DNA of 64,000 nucleotides, taken from the NCBI GenBank assembly GCA_958496175.1, contig OY292277.1, forward strand, positions 6,448,001 through 6,512,000. The letters are read 5' to 3'. This stretch comes from Sisyra terminalis. Its lineage: Eukaryota > Arthropoda > Insecta > Neuroptera > Sisyridae. The stretch's first letter is position 1, and each line of letters opens with the position of its first letter. Below the pieces are notes generated by a model, which saw nothing but the letters and a program-made list of their open reading frames with translations, was not told the DNA's origin and ran no database searches. Below are positions 25,701 through 37,100 of this stretch, one piece after another. Made by a program: the position numbers and the translations under genes.

Positions 25701-26469
25701 CACTTTTGTAGAGCATACAATTGTAAAAAAATTCCGACTTTGAGCGAGGCGATACCATAAAATGGCGCTGAGCTATAAAAATTTAAAAAAAAAATCAAAG
25801 TTTATGTGTATTTTAAATGGAAAATATTCACACGCTGTGAACGAGTACTTAATATTAAGAGCTCAAACTTTCAGGGAATTTTTTTTGAAGTATTTCCAAC
25901 AAAATTTCGGCATGGGAGCAAAAAAAAAATAGTCCCAAAAAAAAATCACCCTAAAGTACAATATTGTAAACTAATCTCTATTCTAGATTATGATCTACTA
26001 AAATAAAATGTAAACAAAGGATTTGTATGTGTATTATAAGAGCAGTAAACTGTATTTTTTTTTATGGAACAGAAATATCATTTTGATCGAACTTAAAGAA
26101 AATCAGCTTTGATAAAAAACTTTTTGTTAGATTTCCAATTTTCCGATTAACAAAGTACATTTTCCAAGTTCCTTTACCTTTATTTCTTTTGGGATCATCC
26201 GCCGGAAAAACAATTTGCCCAGCCTCCACCCAATACGTGTGGCTGATCCAATATGGACCACAATATCCACTAGCACATTCAATCGTATGATTGCAACTAG
26301 TAGCAGCATGACAAAGGCATCTTAAACAATTATTATCCAAATTCGCAAGGAAAATTGCATTCACACCTGAAAAAACTTACGTCAGAAAAAAAATCACTTC
26401 TTGTATTAAAATAAGAAACTCACCTAAAACTGCAAAAAGTAACGCAACCCAAAATCGAAACATTGTCAT
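19781..26469 (-). CDS. i-type (destabilase-type) lysozyme-like gene A
   Basis: Minus-strand exons: 26469-26424, 26366-26178 and 19998-19781 (TAA), in phases 1 and 1, giving 150 residues, the usual family length. Residues 1-16 (MTMFRFWVALLFAVLG) form a signal peptide, so the product is secreted. The destabilase domain starts near residue 29 with CLRCLCHAATSC, followed by many paired Cys and an Asp-rich loop with a conserved GVTDC. Active i-type lysozymes cleave peptidoglycan using a Glu three residues before the seventh-type Cys (ESGC) and an Asp shortly after. Here the ESGC position reads ATSC and no matching Asp is visible, so muramidase activity is doubtful. The upstream ATG is 6 bases before a second one; the first is chosen. 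The first intron is only 57 bases. The second is 6.2 kb and contains a transposon, a Helitron and a palindromic MITE. The last exon is uninterrupted where gene B has an intron. Confidence 0.88.
19999..21043. other. Intron of lysozyme A, no element recognised
   Basis: AT-rich intronic DNA between the last exon of gene A and the 3.4-kb transposon. No repeat boundary or coding remnant was seen. Confidence 0.5.
21785..22610 (+). pseudogene. Decayed transposase-like gene
   Basis: Several frames with stops and frameshifts together read like a protein family I know from uncharacterised transposon-like genes of insects. Fragments in order: an N-terminal piece ending EVVLQIDFAENF (near 21930), DEIQSVHWNHGQVTLFTG (near 21985), a frame change to LSHNKLSV, IDDLKSRNKDLKKVTICSDG then CAAQFKNRF (near 22170), and after another frameshift FFASGHGTGAVDGIGAIAKR (near 22280). 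The Asp in DFAEN, the Asp in SDG and the Asp in VDG could be remnants of a DDE/D catalytic core. In-frame TAG, TAA and TGA codons show it is dead. Family knowledge is from memory; the superfamily is left open. Confidence 0.6.
22717..23907 (+). mobile_element. Helitron-like (DINE/Helentron-type) element
   Basis: It starts with TCTATACTAATATATAAAA and ends with TCGCGGGGATCAGCTAG followed by T. Both are typical ends of short insect Helitron-like elements, which insert without terminal inverted repeats. It includes one copy of the unit that is tandemly repeated at 13462-14920, with GTCTG microsatellite. It also has an A box (TAGCGTAATGG, 23188) and a B box (GGTTCGAATC, 23242). No Rep/helicase frame is present, so it is non-autonomous. 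It interrupts the transposon at 21044-24440 and is therefore younger than it. Confidence 0.75.
24441..25149. other. Intron of lysozyme A, no element recognised
   Basis: AT-rich DNA between the transposon and the next palindromic MITE. The minus-strand frame at 24646-24855 shows no domain. Confidence 0.45.
25150..25951. mobile_element. Palindromic TA-type MITE (GGGTGATTTTTTTT ends)
   Basis: The ends GGGTGATTTTTTTT and AAAAAAAATCACCC lie directly inside TA dinucleotides at 25148-25149 and 25952-25953. The two halves are inverted copies (arms of about 390 bases, centre near 25550). Both shared modules are present: GAGCTCTTAATATTAA near 25237 (inverted near 25848) and GCTCTACAAAAGTG near 25378 (inverted near 25698). 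It lies in intron 2 of lysozyme A. A sister copy is at 31973-32770. Confidence 0.8.
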
Positions 26470-26759
26470 CACTAAAATTCACTTCAAATAATTCCAAAAC
26501 GAATAGAGTTCTAAAGTTCAGTGTTGTGCTAAAAGATCAACAATTTTATCCTCTTCTGCGATTAGGAATCAAGATAATGTTTATCAAGTATTATTATTGG
26601 AAAAAAAAATTGTTATACAAATCAAATTATTTATTTATTTAAAAAAAAATCGAGGGATACTTTATCAAGTGTTGACGCAAATAATCTACAAAATTTAATA
26701 TCACATTAATATAAGGCGTGAGAGTTGGAAATCGGTGAAAATTTTCTCCGGGAAATTCG

Positions 26760-29700
26760 CTAGTTGAGACCCATACAGTTTTCGTATCGCTCTTTCCACA
26801 TCCGGGAAGCGTTGTTACCGCCCAGCGGCGTTTGGCAAGAATAGCCACCATTGAAGTTTATCATTGAATAGTCATCACAATCGGTCACACCATCGCCGTT
26901 GCAATCCTGAAATGTGCAAATTTTTTATCGTTAAAATGCAATTTGTCGCAAAATTTTGTGGAAAAACCAACTCTGCCATATTTTCCGAGATAGCCACGCA
27001 CCATCCGTTGAACGCAAGTGTACGAAAACGAGCAATCTTCAAACGCTAAAAATTACAACTTTTATTAGTAAAATGTTTCATTAAAATTATTGAATCTTAA
27101 AAAGGGTGGTAATATTTTATTTCTCATGAGTTTCTAAAGTATAAAAACAATTCTACTTTCACACAAAAGTCCAAAGCTCTATATCGTAAGCAGTGGCGTA
27201 GGCCCCACTGCTATGTAAACTGATTAGGTTTTATCAAATACTTATCCAACAAATACTTCCAACTGGATTTCCAAAAGTTCAGTTCTATCGAGATTTCTGG
27301 TAAGGATTCAAGAGCCCCCTGAGCTTGAGGGTCCCGGGGCACTGTCCCACCTAGCCCCTAGATAGCTACGCCATTGATCGTAAGCAGGATTCAACTAAAT
27401 TAGAGTAAGCTCCGGAACAATTTTTGCGAAGCTCCAGCTTCGCTAAAATCAATATCAAAACTCCCTTTTTAGAGAAGTAAATTCTTCATTTGAAAAAGGG
27501 AAATCGAAAATATGGATGTGAATAAATTATTTAAGTAAAATCTTTTAACTATTTTAAAAACTTTCTTAACAAAAATTGTAAATTTTTCCAAAAAGAAATC
27601 ACTAATTCTTCTAGTTGCATTAATTTAAAAATTGATGTTTGGTTTTCCTTAAAATTTCACTGGAAAACGATGTCAGTACTATCCAGTGGCGTAGCTACCT
27701 AGGGACTAGGCGGGGTAGTGCCCGGAGCCCTCGAATCCTTACCAGATATCTCGATCAAACTGAACTTTTGGAAATTTAGTTCACCAATTATGTTAGGAAA
27801 TAATCAGCAAATATGGAGTGCTAGAATGCGATCTAACCGAAGTATTTACAGTAGAGTGGGTCAAAAAAATCGATTATTTTTTTTTTACAAGTGACGCGGA
27901 AAAATGGGTTGCTGGACACCTTAAAAAAATTCTCACCAAGTATGAGCTCTTAATTTTAATAGGAACATTCTCTGCACCGCAGTTTTGAATTTTTTTCTCA
28001 GTCCAATAGAAAAAAATTCATACCTCATCATTTAACGATTGTACAGAAAAATGTTCTGAAAGAATTTTTTAGGAAATTTAATGCTCTACAAAAAAGGTAT
28101 TCTATATTTTTTCCGTAAGCCTCACCATTTGAAAGATATTAAGGACTTAATTTTGATTATTTTAAGACAAATTTCATTTTTGTTTATGAATTTTATAACT
28201 CGTCAATAAATGACTCTTTTACAATGCGCAATACAAATTTTTGTTGAAAATTAACTGCTCTATAAAAATGGTTCCGTATGTTTTGGCGATTAAATTAATC
28301 GTTCAAAAAATATTCATCATCAAACTTTCATGTGTACGGGTTTTAAAAGTTTTTGATGAGATATTCGAAAAATTTCAATTTAATTTATAGTTTTTGAGAA
28401 AATTTTCACGAATTTTAGTTTTTATCAACTGAGAAGTTTCAAAATATTTTTCAAGTTGTTTTTTTATGCTTAAGTATATTTGTCTCCATTTAAAAAAAAT
28501 AAATTGTACATTATTTATCGCTTAGTTAAATATTCATTAATAAAAATAGTTAAGTTTTCATTATACATCTACTATGACATATTTCAGTATAGAAAAAAAC
28601 TTGAAAAATATTTTGAAGTTTCTCAGTTGATAAAAACTAAAATTCGTGTAAATTTTCTCAAAAACTATAAATTAAATTGAAATTTTTTGAATATCTCATC
28701 AAAAACTATTAAAATCCGTACACATGAAAGTTTGATGATGAATATCTCTTGAACGGTTATTTTAATCGCCAAAACATAAGAAACCATTTTTATAGAGCAC
28801 TTAATTTCCTACAAAAATTTGTATTGCGTATTGTATAAGAGTCATTTATTGTCGAGTTATAAAATTCATAAACAAAAATGAAATTTGTCTTAAAATAATC
28901 AAAATTAAAACCTTAATATCTTTCAAATGATGAGGCTTACGGAAAAAATATAGAATACCTTTTTTGTAGAGCATTAAATTTCCTAAAAAATTCTTTCAGA
29001 ACATTTTTCTGTACAATCGTTAAATGATGAGGTATGAATTTTTTTCTATTGGACTGAGAAAAAAATTCAAAACTGCGGTGCAGAGAATGTTCCTATTAAA
29101 ATTAAGAGCTCATACTTGGTGAGAATTTTTTTAAGGTGTCCAGCAACCCATTTTTCCGCGTCACTTAAAAAAAAATTGATTTTTTTGACCCACCCTAAAT
29201 TACAGCGATGTTATTATTCTTTGCAATTCCTGTCACTTCTGCCGCAGCTGAAAGGTCATTTAGCAATTGAAAAATAATAAAAAATTATTTAAGAAATAAA
29301 ATGGGCCAAACTCGACTCCGATATTTATCGCTTATAGCGATTGAAAACAAAATCGTATCAAGCCTGGATTTAAACCAAGTCATTGATCCTTTTTCGAAAA
29401 CTAAAGCTGGGAAATTTTTTTAAATATAATTCTTATTTAGTCAGTTAGTAGGGCAGACCTTTATATAATAAACCCTTGAATCTTCTCCAATTTCGTTTTA
29501 TTAGCCAAACCTACCCCAAGTATTAATTATAATTTATGTTGGTACTGTTTAATATTTTAATTACTTGTCCTGCAGTCCACAAAAATAAGCTTAAGTAGCT
29601 TAGCATTTTTAAAGTATTTGTAATTTCATATTTTTATTTGATATACCTAATCAGTTTACATAGCAGTAAGGCCCCATTTTTAGTAGGGCCCTAGGGCCCT

Positions 29701-30408
29701 TGGTTACCTATTTATGCCATTGTATGGATGTGACTAAACTATTTAAGTAAAATCTCTTTTTTCCAGAAAGAAATCACTAATTCTGATAGATGCATTAATT
29801 TAAAAATTGATTATTGGTTTTCCTTGAAATTTTACTGGAAAATGATGTCAGCACTATCGATTTGTTATTTAAACTAGTTCATGATTTTCCGTTTATTTTT
29901 CATATAAAATATCCTTGATTTGATCCCTACCTCCTGATCGTTCTGGATCATCTTCGGGCAACACCACTTTTCCCGCATCGATCCAATACACCCGCGATAC
30001 TTTCATCGGTCCACAATATCCCGAAATGCATCCCAACGTCAAATTGCATCCAGTGGCTGCATGGCACAAACATTTCATGCATCTCATATCCAAATTCGGC
30101 AAATGCAATGTTTCAATCACTTGAAAGAAAAAAACAATCACATATAAATTAACACCCGAAAAATGTCCTTGAATTTAAAATTATATTCCACATGTATAAA
30201 CAAAATGATCTAATGATTTATTTTTCCTCTTCGATAAAATAATTCGCCTTGAAATGGATATAAATATTTAAAAGTTAAATTTAAATGTTTGAAATTTTGC
30301 CTTACCAGTGGCAGATTGCACTTGGTTGTTGTCACTCCAAATGATCAATGCAACGGAAATGACAGCGAGACCACTCCAAAAATTTGGTCTATTCATAATG
30401 GAAATCAT
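26760..30408 (-). CDS. i-type lysozyme-like gene B
   Basis: Minus-strand exons: 30408-30306, 30119-29931, 27045-26972 and 26906-26760 (TAG), phases 1, 1, 0, giving 170 residues. The N-terminus has a hydrophobic stretch at about residues 11-24, so the product is probably secreted; a second in-frame ATG lies 12 bases downstream. The destabilase domain begins near residue 48 (CMKCLCHAATGC). Exon 3 reads AFEDCSFSYTCVQRMVRGYL and exon 4 opens with the conserved DCNGDGVTDC. As in gene A, the Glu/Asp catalytic pair of active family members is replaced (ATGC instead of ESGC). Exon 2 has exactly the same length (189 bases) as in gene A, showing a shared origin. The third intron is short (65 bases) and has a weak donor (GTTGGT). 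The 2.9-kb second intron contains a hAT-like element and a palindromic MITE. Confidence 0.87.
27191..27376. mobile_element. hAT-like MITE with CAGTGGCGTAG ends
   Basis: The 186-base element begins CAGTGGCGTAGGCCCC and ends GCTACGCCATTG. A perfect 8-base duplication, ATCGTAAG, flanks it at 27183-27190 and 27377-27384. Its interior resembles, in inverted orientation, the CAGTGGCGTAGCTACC fragment at 27686-27790. Further remnants of the same family lie at about 29655-29728 and in the loops of the large palindromes (10855-10917, 41303-41372). Intron 2 of lysozyme B hosts it. Confidence 0.75.
27854..29195. mobile_element. Palindromic TA-type MITE (GTGGGTCAAAAAAAT ends)
   Basis: The left end is GAGTGGGTCAAAAAAATCGA and the right end is its complement, TTTTTTGACCCACCC. 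Both abut TA (27852-27853, 29196-29197). The element is 1342 bases, an almost perfect palindrome with arms of about 650 bases and the centre near 28530. It carries the shared modules GAGCTCTTAATTTTAA (27944, inverted near 29100) and GCTCTACAAAAAAGG (28082, inverted near 28963). It lies in intron 2 of lysozyme B. Confidence 0.8.
29198..29930. other. Intron of lysozyme B with repeat remnants
   Basis: No exon was seen. A decayed fragment of the CAGTGGCGTAG family lies at about 29655-29728. The segment at about 29735-29850 recurs near 27515-27680, so a block of the intron was duplicated around the MITE. Confidence 0.45.
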
Positions 30409-31123
30409 CGCTCAATGAAATAACAAACTACGACTGGGAAAAATCTCTGAATCAATTACGTAGTATCATTTACAATGCTGATGGAATGAAAAACGGCGAT
30501 TGTGAACCGCCTTGAGCCGCACCACTGAGGTGCATCGAGAAAAAAGTGCCCAGAAGAAAACCCAATGCAATTAGTGTGCAATTAACTGCAATAAATTTCC
30601 GCCTCGTCTTCTATCCCAAAAACGTTGATCTTCTCATTCACCAACACTAAGTTCAAATGATTCACAAGTTTCTTCTCCACTTCGTGATCGTCCCCCTCAT
30701 CACCGTCGATTATTTTTCCTCCTCAATTTTGTCCGACCGGTTTGTTAAATACTCGCAACAAAAATCGCAACAATCCAAACAAGACTGCCACCATAACATT
30801 CCACTAACACTAAACAGAAGTGTTCAACAAAAACCTTAATGATCTCAACAAACAAGAGTGGGACATCAATATTTAGATAATGGGATAAAGGTCAATCATT
30901 CAAAGTCACACTAAAAATAAAACAAAGTGGGAGAAAAATAACGATTAGTTCATTATCAAATTTTGCTTTATTTATCTGGTGTTTTTTGAGATTTTTTCAG
31001 TACTCGCATAAATTAGCTTATAAGTTATAAAAAAAATATTATTAAAAATAGAAAAGAGATTCGTATAAAATCTAGAAGGTTAAATGTGGACATTTAGTTT
31101 GTTCCATATTCGTGGTTTGGAAA
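30409..31123. promoter_or_regulatory. Intergenic and likely promoter region of lysozyme B
   Basis: The stretch lies between the start of gene B and the stop of gene C, on the same strand. The part at 30450-30840 is visibly richer in G and C than the flanks. I see no unambiguous TATA box or immune-response element. The plus-strand frame at 30657-30839 has no known motif. Confidence 0.3.
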
Positions 31124-34100
31124 CTATCCGGATTGGACCAAACATTGTTGGAATTTGTCGGCGTAAAGACCTGAAATGCTGCCGCCAGGACAAGCGTAGC
31201 CGCCCAGTTTGTGAATGATGGCATAGTCCTGGCAATTGATCACTCCATCACCATTACAATCCTAAAATAAAAGCAAATTTTCATTATTATACGACTTAAA
31301 TATTTGCATCAATATAACAAAACTAAAATATAATAATTTTTATTTAATATTTTTAATATTCAAATTAGCTACGTTTCGTTATGTATCATAACTTCATCAG
31401 AGTTCTTGAATCACAAAAAAATATATTTTCAATTTAAAGAAGTTACGATACGTAACGAAACGCAGCTAATTTCAACATTAAAAAATGTTAAATACAAAAA
31501 CCGATCTTAAACAACCTGAATTGTCTTCTTATTATTAATGAACTTTTAGAGAAACATTTCGTTTATACTTTATGGAAATTATAGTTACACCACTTAACAA
31601 CAGTGTACTTAAGGGATTTTAAAAGTCACAATTACTGCTGATTGTTTAGCCGCAACCTCTACGCACCCAAGTGTAAACCGGTATAATTTCATGTATCATT
31701 ATGTACAATTTTGGCATTGTATTCCTTTGTATATAAAAAACTTGTTTAACTCCCGCTTAAAAATTTTGATTTTAAAGTATCCGTAAAAGTACTGAAAACT
31801 TAAAATTTCAGTTCATATTTTCACTTAAAACCTAAAAGAAACATTTTTAAGTTGGTCGTTGGGAGAAAAGCGAAATTTTCTTTGACTTAATATAGTAATT
31901 GTCTGTACAACGGTTCAAAAATAATCAAAATAAGATTTTTTCGCTGACTTTGAACAGTTATTCTGTGTATTAGAGTGATTTTTTTTTCTTTTTTTGGTCT
32001 CATCGTGAAATTTTGTTGGAAATAGCAAAAAAAAATTCTCTGAAAGTTTGAGCCCTTAATATTAATTTTAAGTCCTCAACCAAGACGTGTAAAGATTTCC
32101 CATTGAAAATACACGGAAACTATGATTTTTTATTTTTAAATTTCTATATCTCAGCGGCATTTCATGGGATCGCTTTTACCGAAGATGGTTTTTTTCTCAG
32201 AATTAAACGCTCTACAAAAGTGCCCATTGCGACAAAGTCGTAACTCACACCGGTGAGGTAGTACGGGCCACTGAACCTGATTTTTTCCATAAAATTCGCG
32301 TTTTTTTGCATTTATCTCGTAAATATCGAGAGCTACGGAAAAATTATAAATGAAAAACGTGTAGAGAATTTGATTTCCTACAAAAAAGTTCTTGTAGACC
32401 AAATCGCGAAGATCAATATTAAACGAGATATTAAGCCTTGAATTTTATGGAAAAATCAGGTTCAGTGGCCCGTACTGCCTCACCGGTGTGAGTTACGACT
32501 TTTTCGCAATGGGCACTTTTGTAGAGCGTTTAATTCTGAGAAAAAACCATGTTCGGTAAAAGCGATCCCATGAAATGCCGCTGAGATATTGAAATTTAAA
32601 AATAAAAAATCAGAGTTTCCGTGTATTTTCAATGGGAAATCTTTACACGTCTCGGTCGAGGACTTAAAATTAATATTAAGGGCTCAAACTTTCAGGGATT
32701 TTTTTTTTTTGGTATTTGCAACAAAATTTCACGATGGGACCAAAAAAAAAAAGTCAAAAAAAAATCACCCTATTATATATATTATAAGTATTAGGCTGAT
32801 TCAAAAAAAAAAATTTTTCTTATTTTGTCTTACAAACAGGCTGAAAAGTTATGATTTGAAGTAAAAAGACACCAGTTAAAATTTCAGCTTAATTTATTAA
32901 AATATTAATATTAAGGTTGACTTCATCGCATTTTTTTGTTTCCCATAAGAATGACATGGGAAAAGTTATTTTTACTTCTTCTGATTTTTATACCGTTCAA
33001 ACGACTATTTAGATAATAAATCTCTTCTATGATCTTTATAGAAAATTAAACGCTCTACAAAAAAGGACTGATAATGTTTTTTGATTAGTCCATGTGTTCA
33101 AAAGATATTCAAGATCAAAGTTCAATAACTGTTCAAGTCAGTGAAAAAAAATTATTTTGATTATTTTTGAACCGTTTCACAGATAATTACTATATTAAGT
33201 CAAAGGAAATTTCGTTTTTCAACCAACGACCAACTTAAAAGTGTTTTTTTTAGGTTTAAAGGGAAAATATGAAATTAAATTTTAAGTTTTAAATACTTTT
33301 GCGGATGCTTTAAAATCAAAATTCGTCGAAATTGACATATTTTTCACGTTAAAAGGAAGTTAAACAAATGTTTTATATACACAGGAATACAATGCCAAAA
33401 TTGTACATAATAATACATGAAATTATACTGGTTTACACTTGGGTGCGTAGATGTTGCGGCTAAGCAATCAGCAGTAATTGTAACTTTTAAAATCCCTTAA
33501 GTACACTGTTGTTAAGTGGTGTAACTTTAATTTCCATAAAATGTAAAAGAAATGTTTCTCTTAAAGCCAATTAATAATAAGAAGAAAGACAATTCAGGTT
33601 GTTTAAGATAGGTTTTTGTATTTAATATTTTTTAATGTTGAAATTAGCTACGTTTCGTTACGTATCGTAACTTCTTTAAATTGAAAATAGTATATTTGTT
33701 TGTTATTTAAAAACCCTGATGAAGTTATGATACGTAACGAAACGTTGCTTATTTGAATATTAAAATATATTAAATAAAAAAACCGATCTTAAACAACCTG
33801 AATTGCCTTCTTATTTAATAAAAGCTGAGATCTGAATTTTATCATCAATTAATAATGGCCGGCAATTTTTAATTGGCGCCTTATGAAAAATGAATTCCCC
33901 CAATTGTAAATAGACTTATATTTAACTGATTTCTGGCTTTAAATAAATTTGCCAAATTTAGGGAGCAACATCAATTTTCCTTTAAAATCAAAAATCTTGC
34001 ATACTTTTCCGAATTTCCGCATATATCCTTGGACAGTTCGGGCGGCACAGTATGGTTCATTTACACAACTAGAATATGCGTTTTGGTCATCCGGAGAGAC

Positions 34101-37100
34101 ATTGTTCTGGGTGGGTTTTCCCGCATCGGCCCAATAGGCCCAAGTGATCCGAAACAGACCACAAGTACTTCCATCGCATTGCGTGTTTACATTACAATCG
34201 GACACCGCTTGGCAAATGCATCCCAAACATTGCTGATCCAATGGTGGTGGCTCCTCTTGTCCTGCAACAAAAATACAAACAAAAGACTAAAAATAAATTC
34301 CTCAAGAATCCGGTTTGTGTTCGCCGTTGCATTTTTATGCATTTGTGTGCATTTTTTATCCATTTATGGCCGCGTGCAACTATGCAAATGAGTCAAGTTC
34401 AATGTCTAGCTGAAGACCGCCCGCGAATGAAGAAGAGTTTCAGTTTGGAATTTACAAAAATACTTTTACTGGAATATTGTCTAATTAATGTGATTCTCAA
34501 AAATGATTATTTAATTATTATGTCGGAAACAAAAATATATTAAAATCTCATTAGTTGGTCATTAAATAAAAGTATAAGTTCTGTACGTGTAACGCCAATG
34601 TCAAATTCTTTTGAAAATCCTACGGAGATTTCGTTGAAAATTTATCGGCTAGACTTGAAAAAATTCGAAATTGGTGATAACAAAGAGCTGAAAGAATCTC
34701 TGAAAGATTTGGTCGCCTTGCTTGCCTTGTACTTATTTATTTTTTTCGAATTTTTTCTTCAACAATTTCAAACAGAAGAAACAGTGGGTGGAAATTTATT
34801 AACTTTTATTCTCCAACTTGAAAACAACACAAAAGCCAGGATAAGATTCCGATCTGTTGTGGCCAAAATGAGGCAACTTTTAGTTGCGATTGCCATTTTG
34901 GCTGAAATGCGTGATATTTGTTTGTGAACCGATTGAATTGGTCAAAATGTCAAGAACATAATTTCATAATTTCAAAATAGATGAGAAATGAGGCGCCCTG
35001 ACCAAATGATTCAGAAACCTTGAGAAGATTTTAACAGTTTTACATTGGATTTTGTCGCGAATTATCTTTTATTCGTTGTATTCTATGGAGGAAAAATTGC
35101 TAATTCCGCCTATTGAAGATCGCCAATCTAATTCGTGGAAGAAGAAAAAGTATGGTTGAGACCTTGAGGGAATCACCGGCCAATTTTCCGGATCCGGGTT
35201 TAGCCATTTGATGCAATCTAATTTTTGTACAATTATATTTTAGTCTATAGTAATAGCATTTTTTCCATTATTTAATTTGGTAATATTAATCAAAAGTTCT
35301 AAAAAAAAAACATTATTTCAATAATGTGTAGATTAGTCAACAAAATTTTAAAGTTGGAATTTTTCAAAACTTTTTTTGCCAATCGATGGTAAATTGTTCG
35401 TAGAGGTTTGTGATAGAAATCGTTTCGTTTATAATACGAAATAGTTTATCAGTCAAAATAAGATTTTTTCGCTGACTTTGAACAGTTATACTATGTTTAC
35501 AATATATAGAATATATTGCTGTCCAATTTATGTAGTATAATTTAATATAATAATATATAAAAATCATACTATAAACATAAATTTTAACCGATACACAGCC
35601 CAGATACGTATTTCGATTGCCAAGCAATCTTCCTCGGTAGTCACCAAGTAGTTTGGATCACCTCGTAACTCCGGGCAATACGTCCCGAATATTTTTGTTT
35701 GAACTTCTGTTCAAATTTATGTTTTTCAAATTTATGATTTTCATGTATTATTATTTTAAATTATACTACATAATTTGAACCGCAATATATTCTATATATT
35801 GTATACACAGTATAACTGTTCAAAGTAAGCGAAAAAATCTTATTTTGATTAAATTTACCCTGTTTATAAGCATTAAATTTTATTTAGAACTATATTTAAC
35901 CGTAAAAGAAATTCACGAAATTGATTGATTTGATTTACGAAATGAATCATCACAAAGCAGTTACGGAGTAATCCAAACTACTTGATGACCACTGAGAAAG
36001 ATTACTTGGCAATCGAAATACGTATCTGGGCAATACGTTACAAATATTTTTCTTTGAACTTCTGTTCAAATTTATGTTTATATTATGATTTTTATATATT
36101 ATTATTTTAAATTATACTACATAAATTGGACCGCAATATATTCTATATATTGTATACATAGTTTATCAGTAATTAATTGATTACGAAAAATGGATTATTT
36201 AGTCATTGATATAGTAATATATTAAGAAAATAGGGCTTCAGCGACAAAGTATAACAATAATGCAGGAAAATTTTAAAAAATGTTGTTTAATACTAAAACA
36301 AAAAGAAAAACTAAAGAAAACTTAACAAAACCTTAGAAAAAAAGAATTATGAAATTCTTCTTTTTTCCTGAAATTATATTTTCACAAAATTTTCCAACAT
36401 AACAAAAATCGAGATCTAATTAAACTCGTTTTCACCCAAATATTTTCATCGTTTATTTAATTTTTCCACAGTAAATTTTTATATCAAAATATGTGAAATA
36501 TAAGATTGTTTGTTTTTGTAGACTTGGAAAATATTTTCCACATTTTCCGACCCAACAAACTCTACCAAATTAAATTCCAAATTATCTATTCTCATCGTTT
36601 ATGAAAATCAACTTATCCCTCAAAAAATTATTGAATATTAACAGGTGAATGGTTTTTTTGGATTCTAAAAATATTTTACAAACAGAAAAAAATCAAAACA
36701 ACAGTAAAAAAGCATTTTATTGTTTGTGAAAATCAACTTTCTCGGAAATTGTAGAAATTTATATGTCTTACATATTTTTATCAAATAGTTTTTTGTCGAA
36801 AAAGTTGAACGATTTCACAAACGATGTCTCAAATTTTTGGTTGATTTGAATGAGTTTTCTGGGTCAGAAAATGTGGAAAATATTTTCCAAATCATCAAAA
36901 CCACACGTAATCTTATATTTCACATATTTTTTTTCAAAAATTTATTAAGAAAAAAATTGATTTTCCCAAACGATATAAATATTTGGGTGATAAACGTATT
37001 TAATTATGTCTCTATTTTTGGTATTATGGAAAATTTCAAGAAAATAAAACTTATGGAAACTTATTTTTTCTTTTTGTGTTATTATTAAACAACAGTTTTC

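Noticed and set aside
34598..34927. 109-codon plus-strand frame in lysozyme C intron 1
   Set aside because: No motif, no signal peptide and AT-driven residue composition. A frame this long can occur by chance in such DNA.
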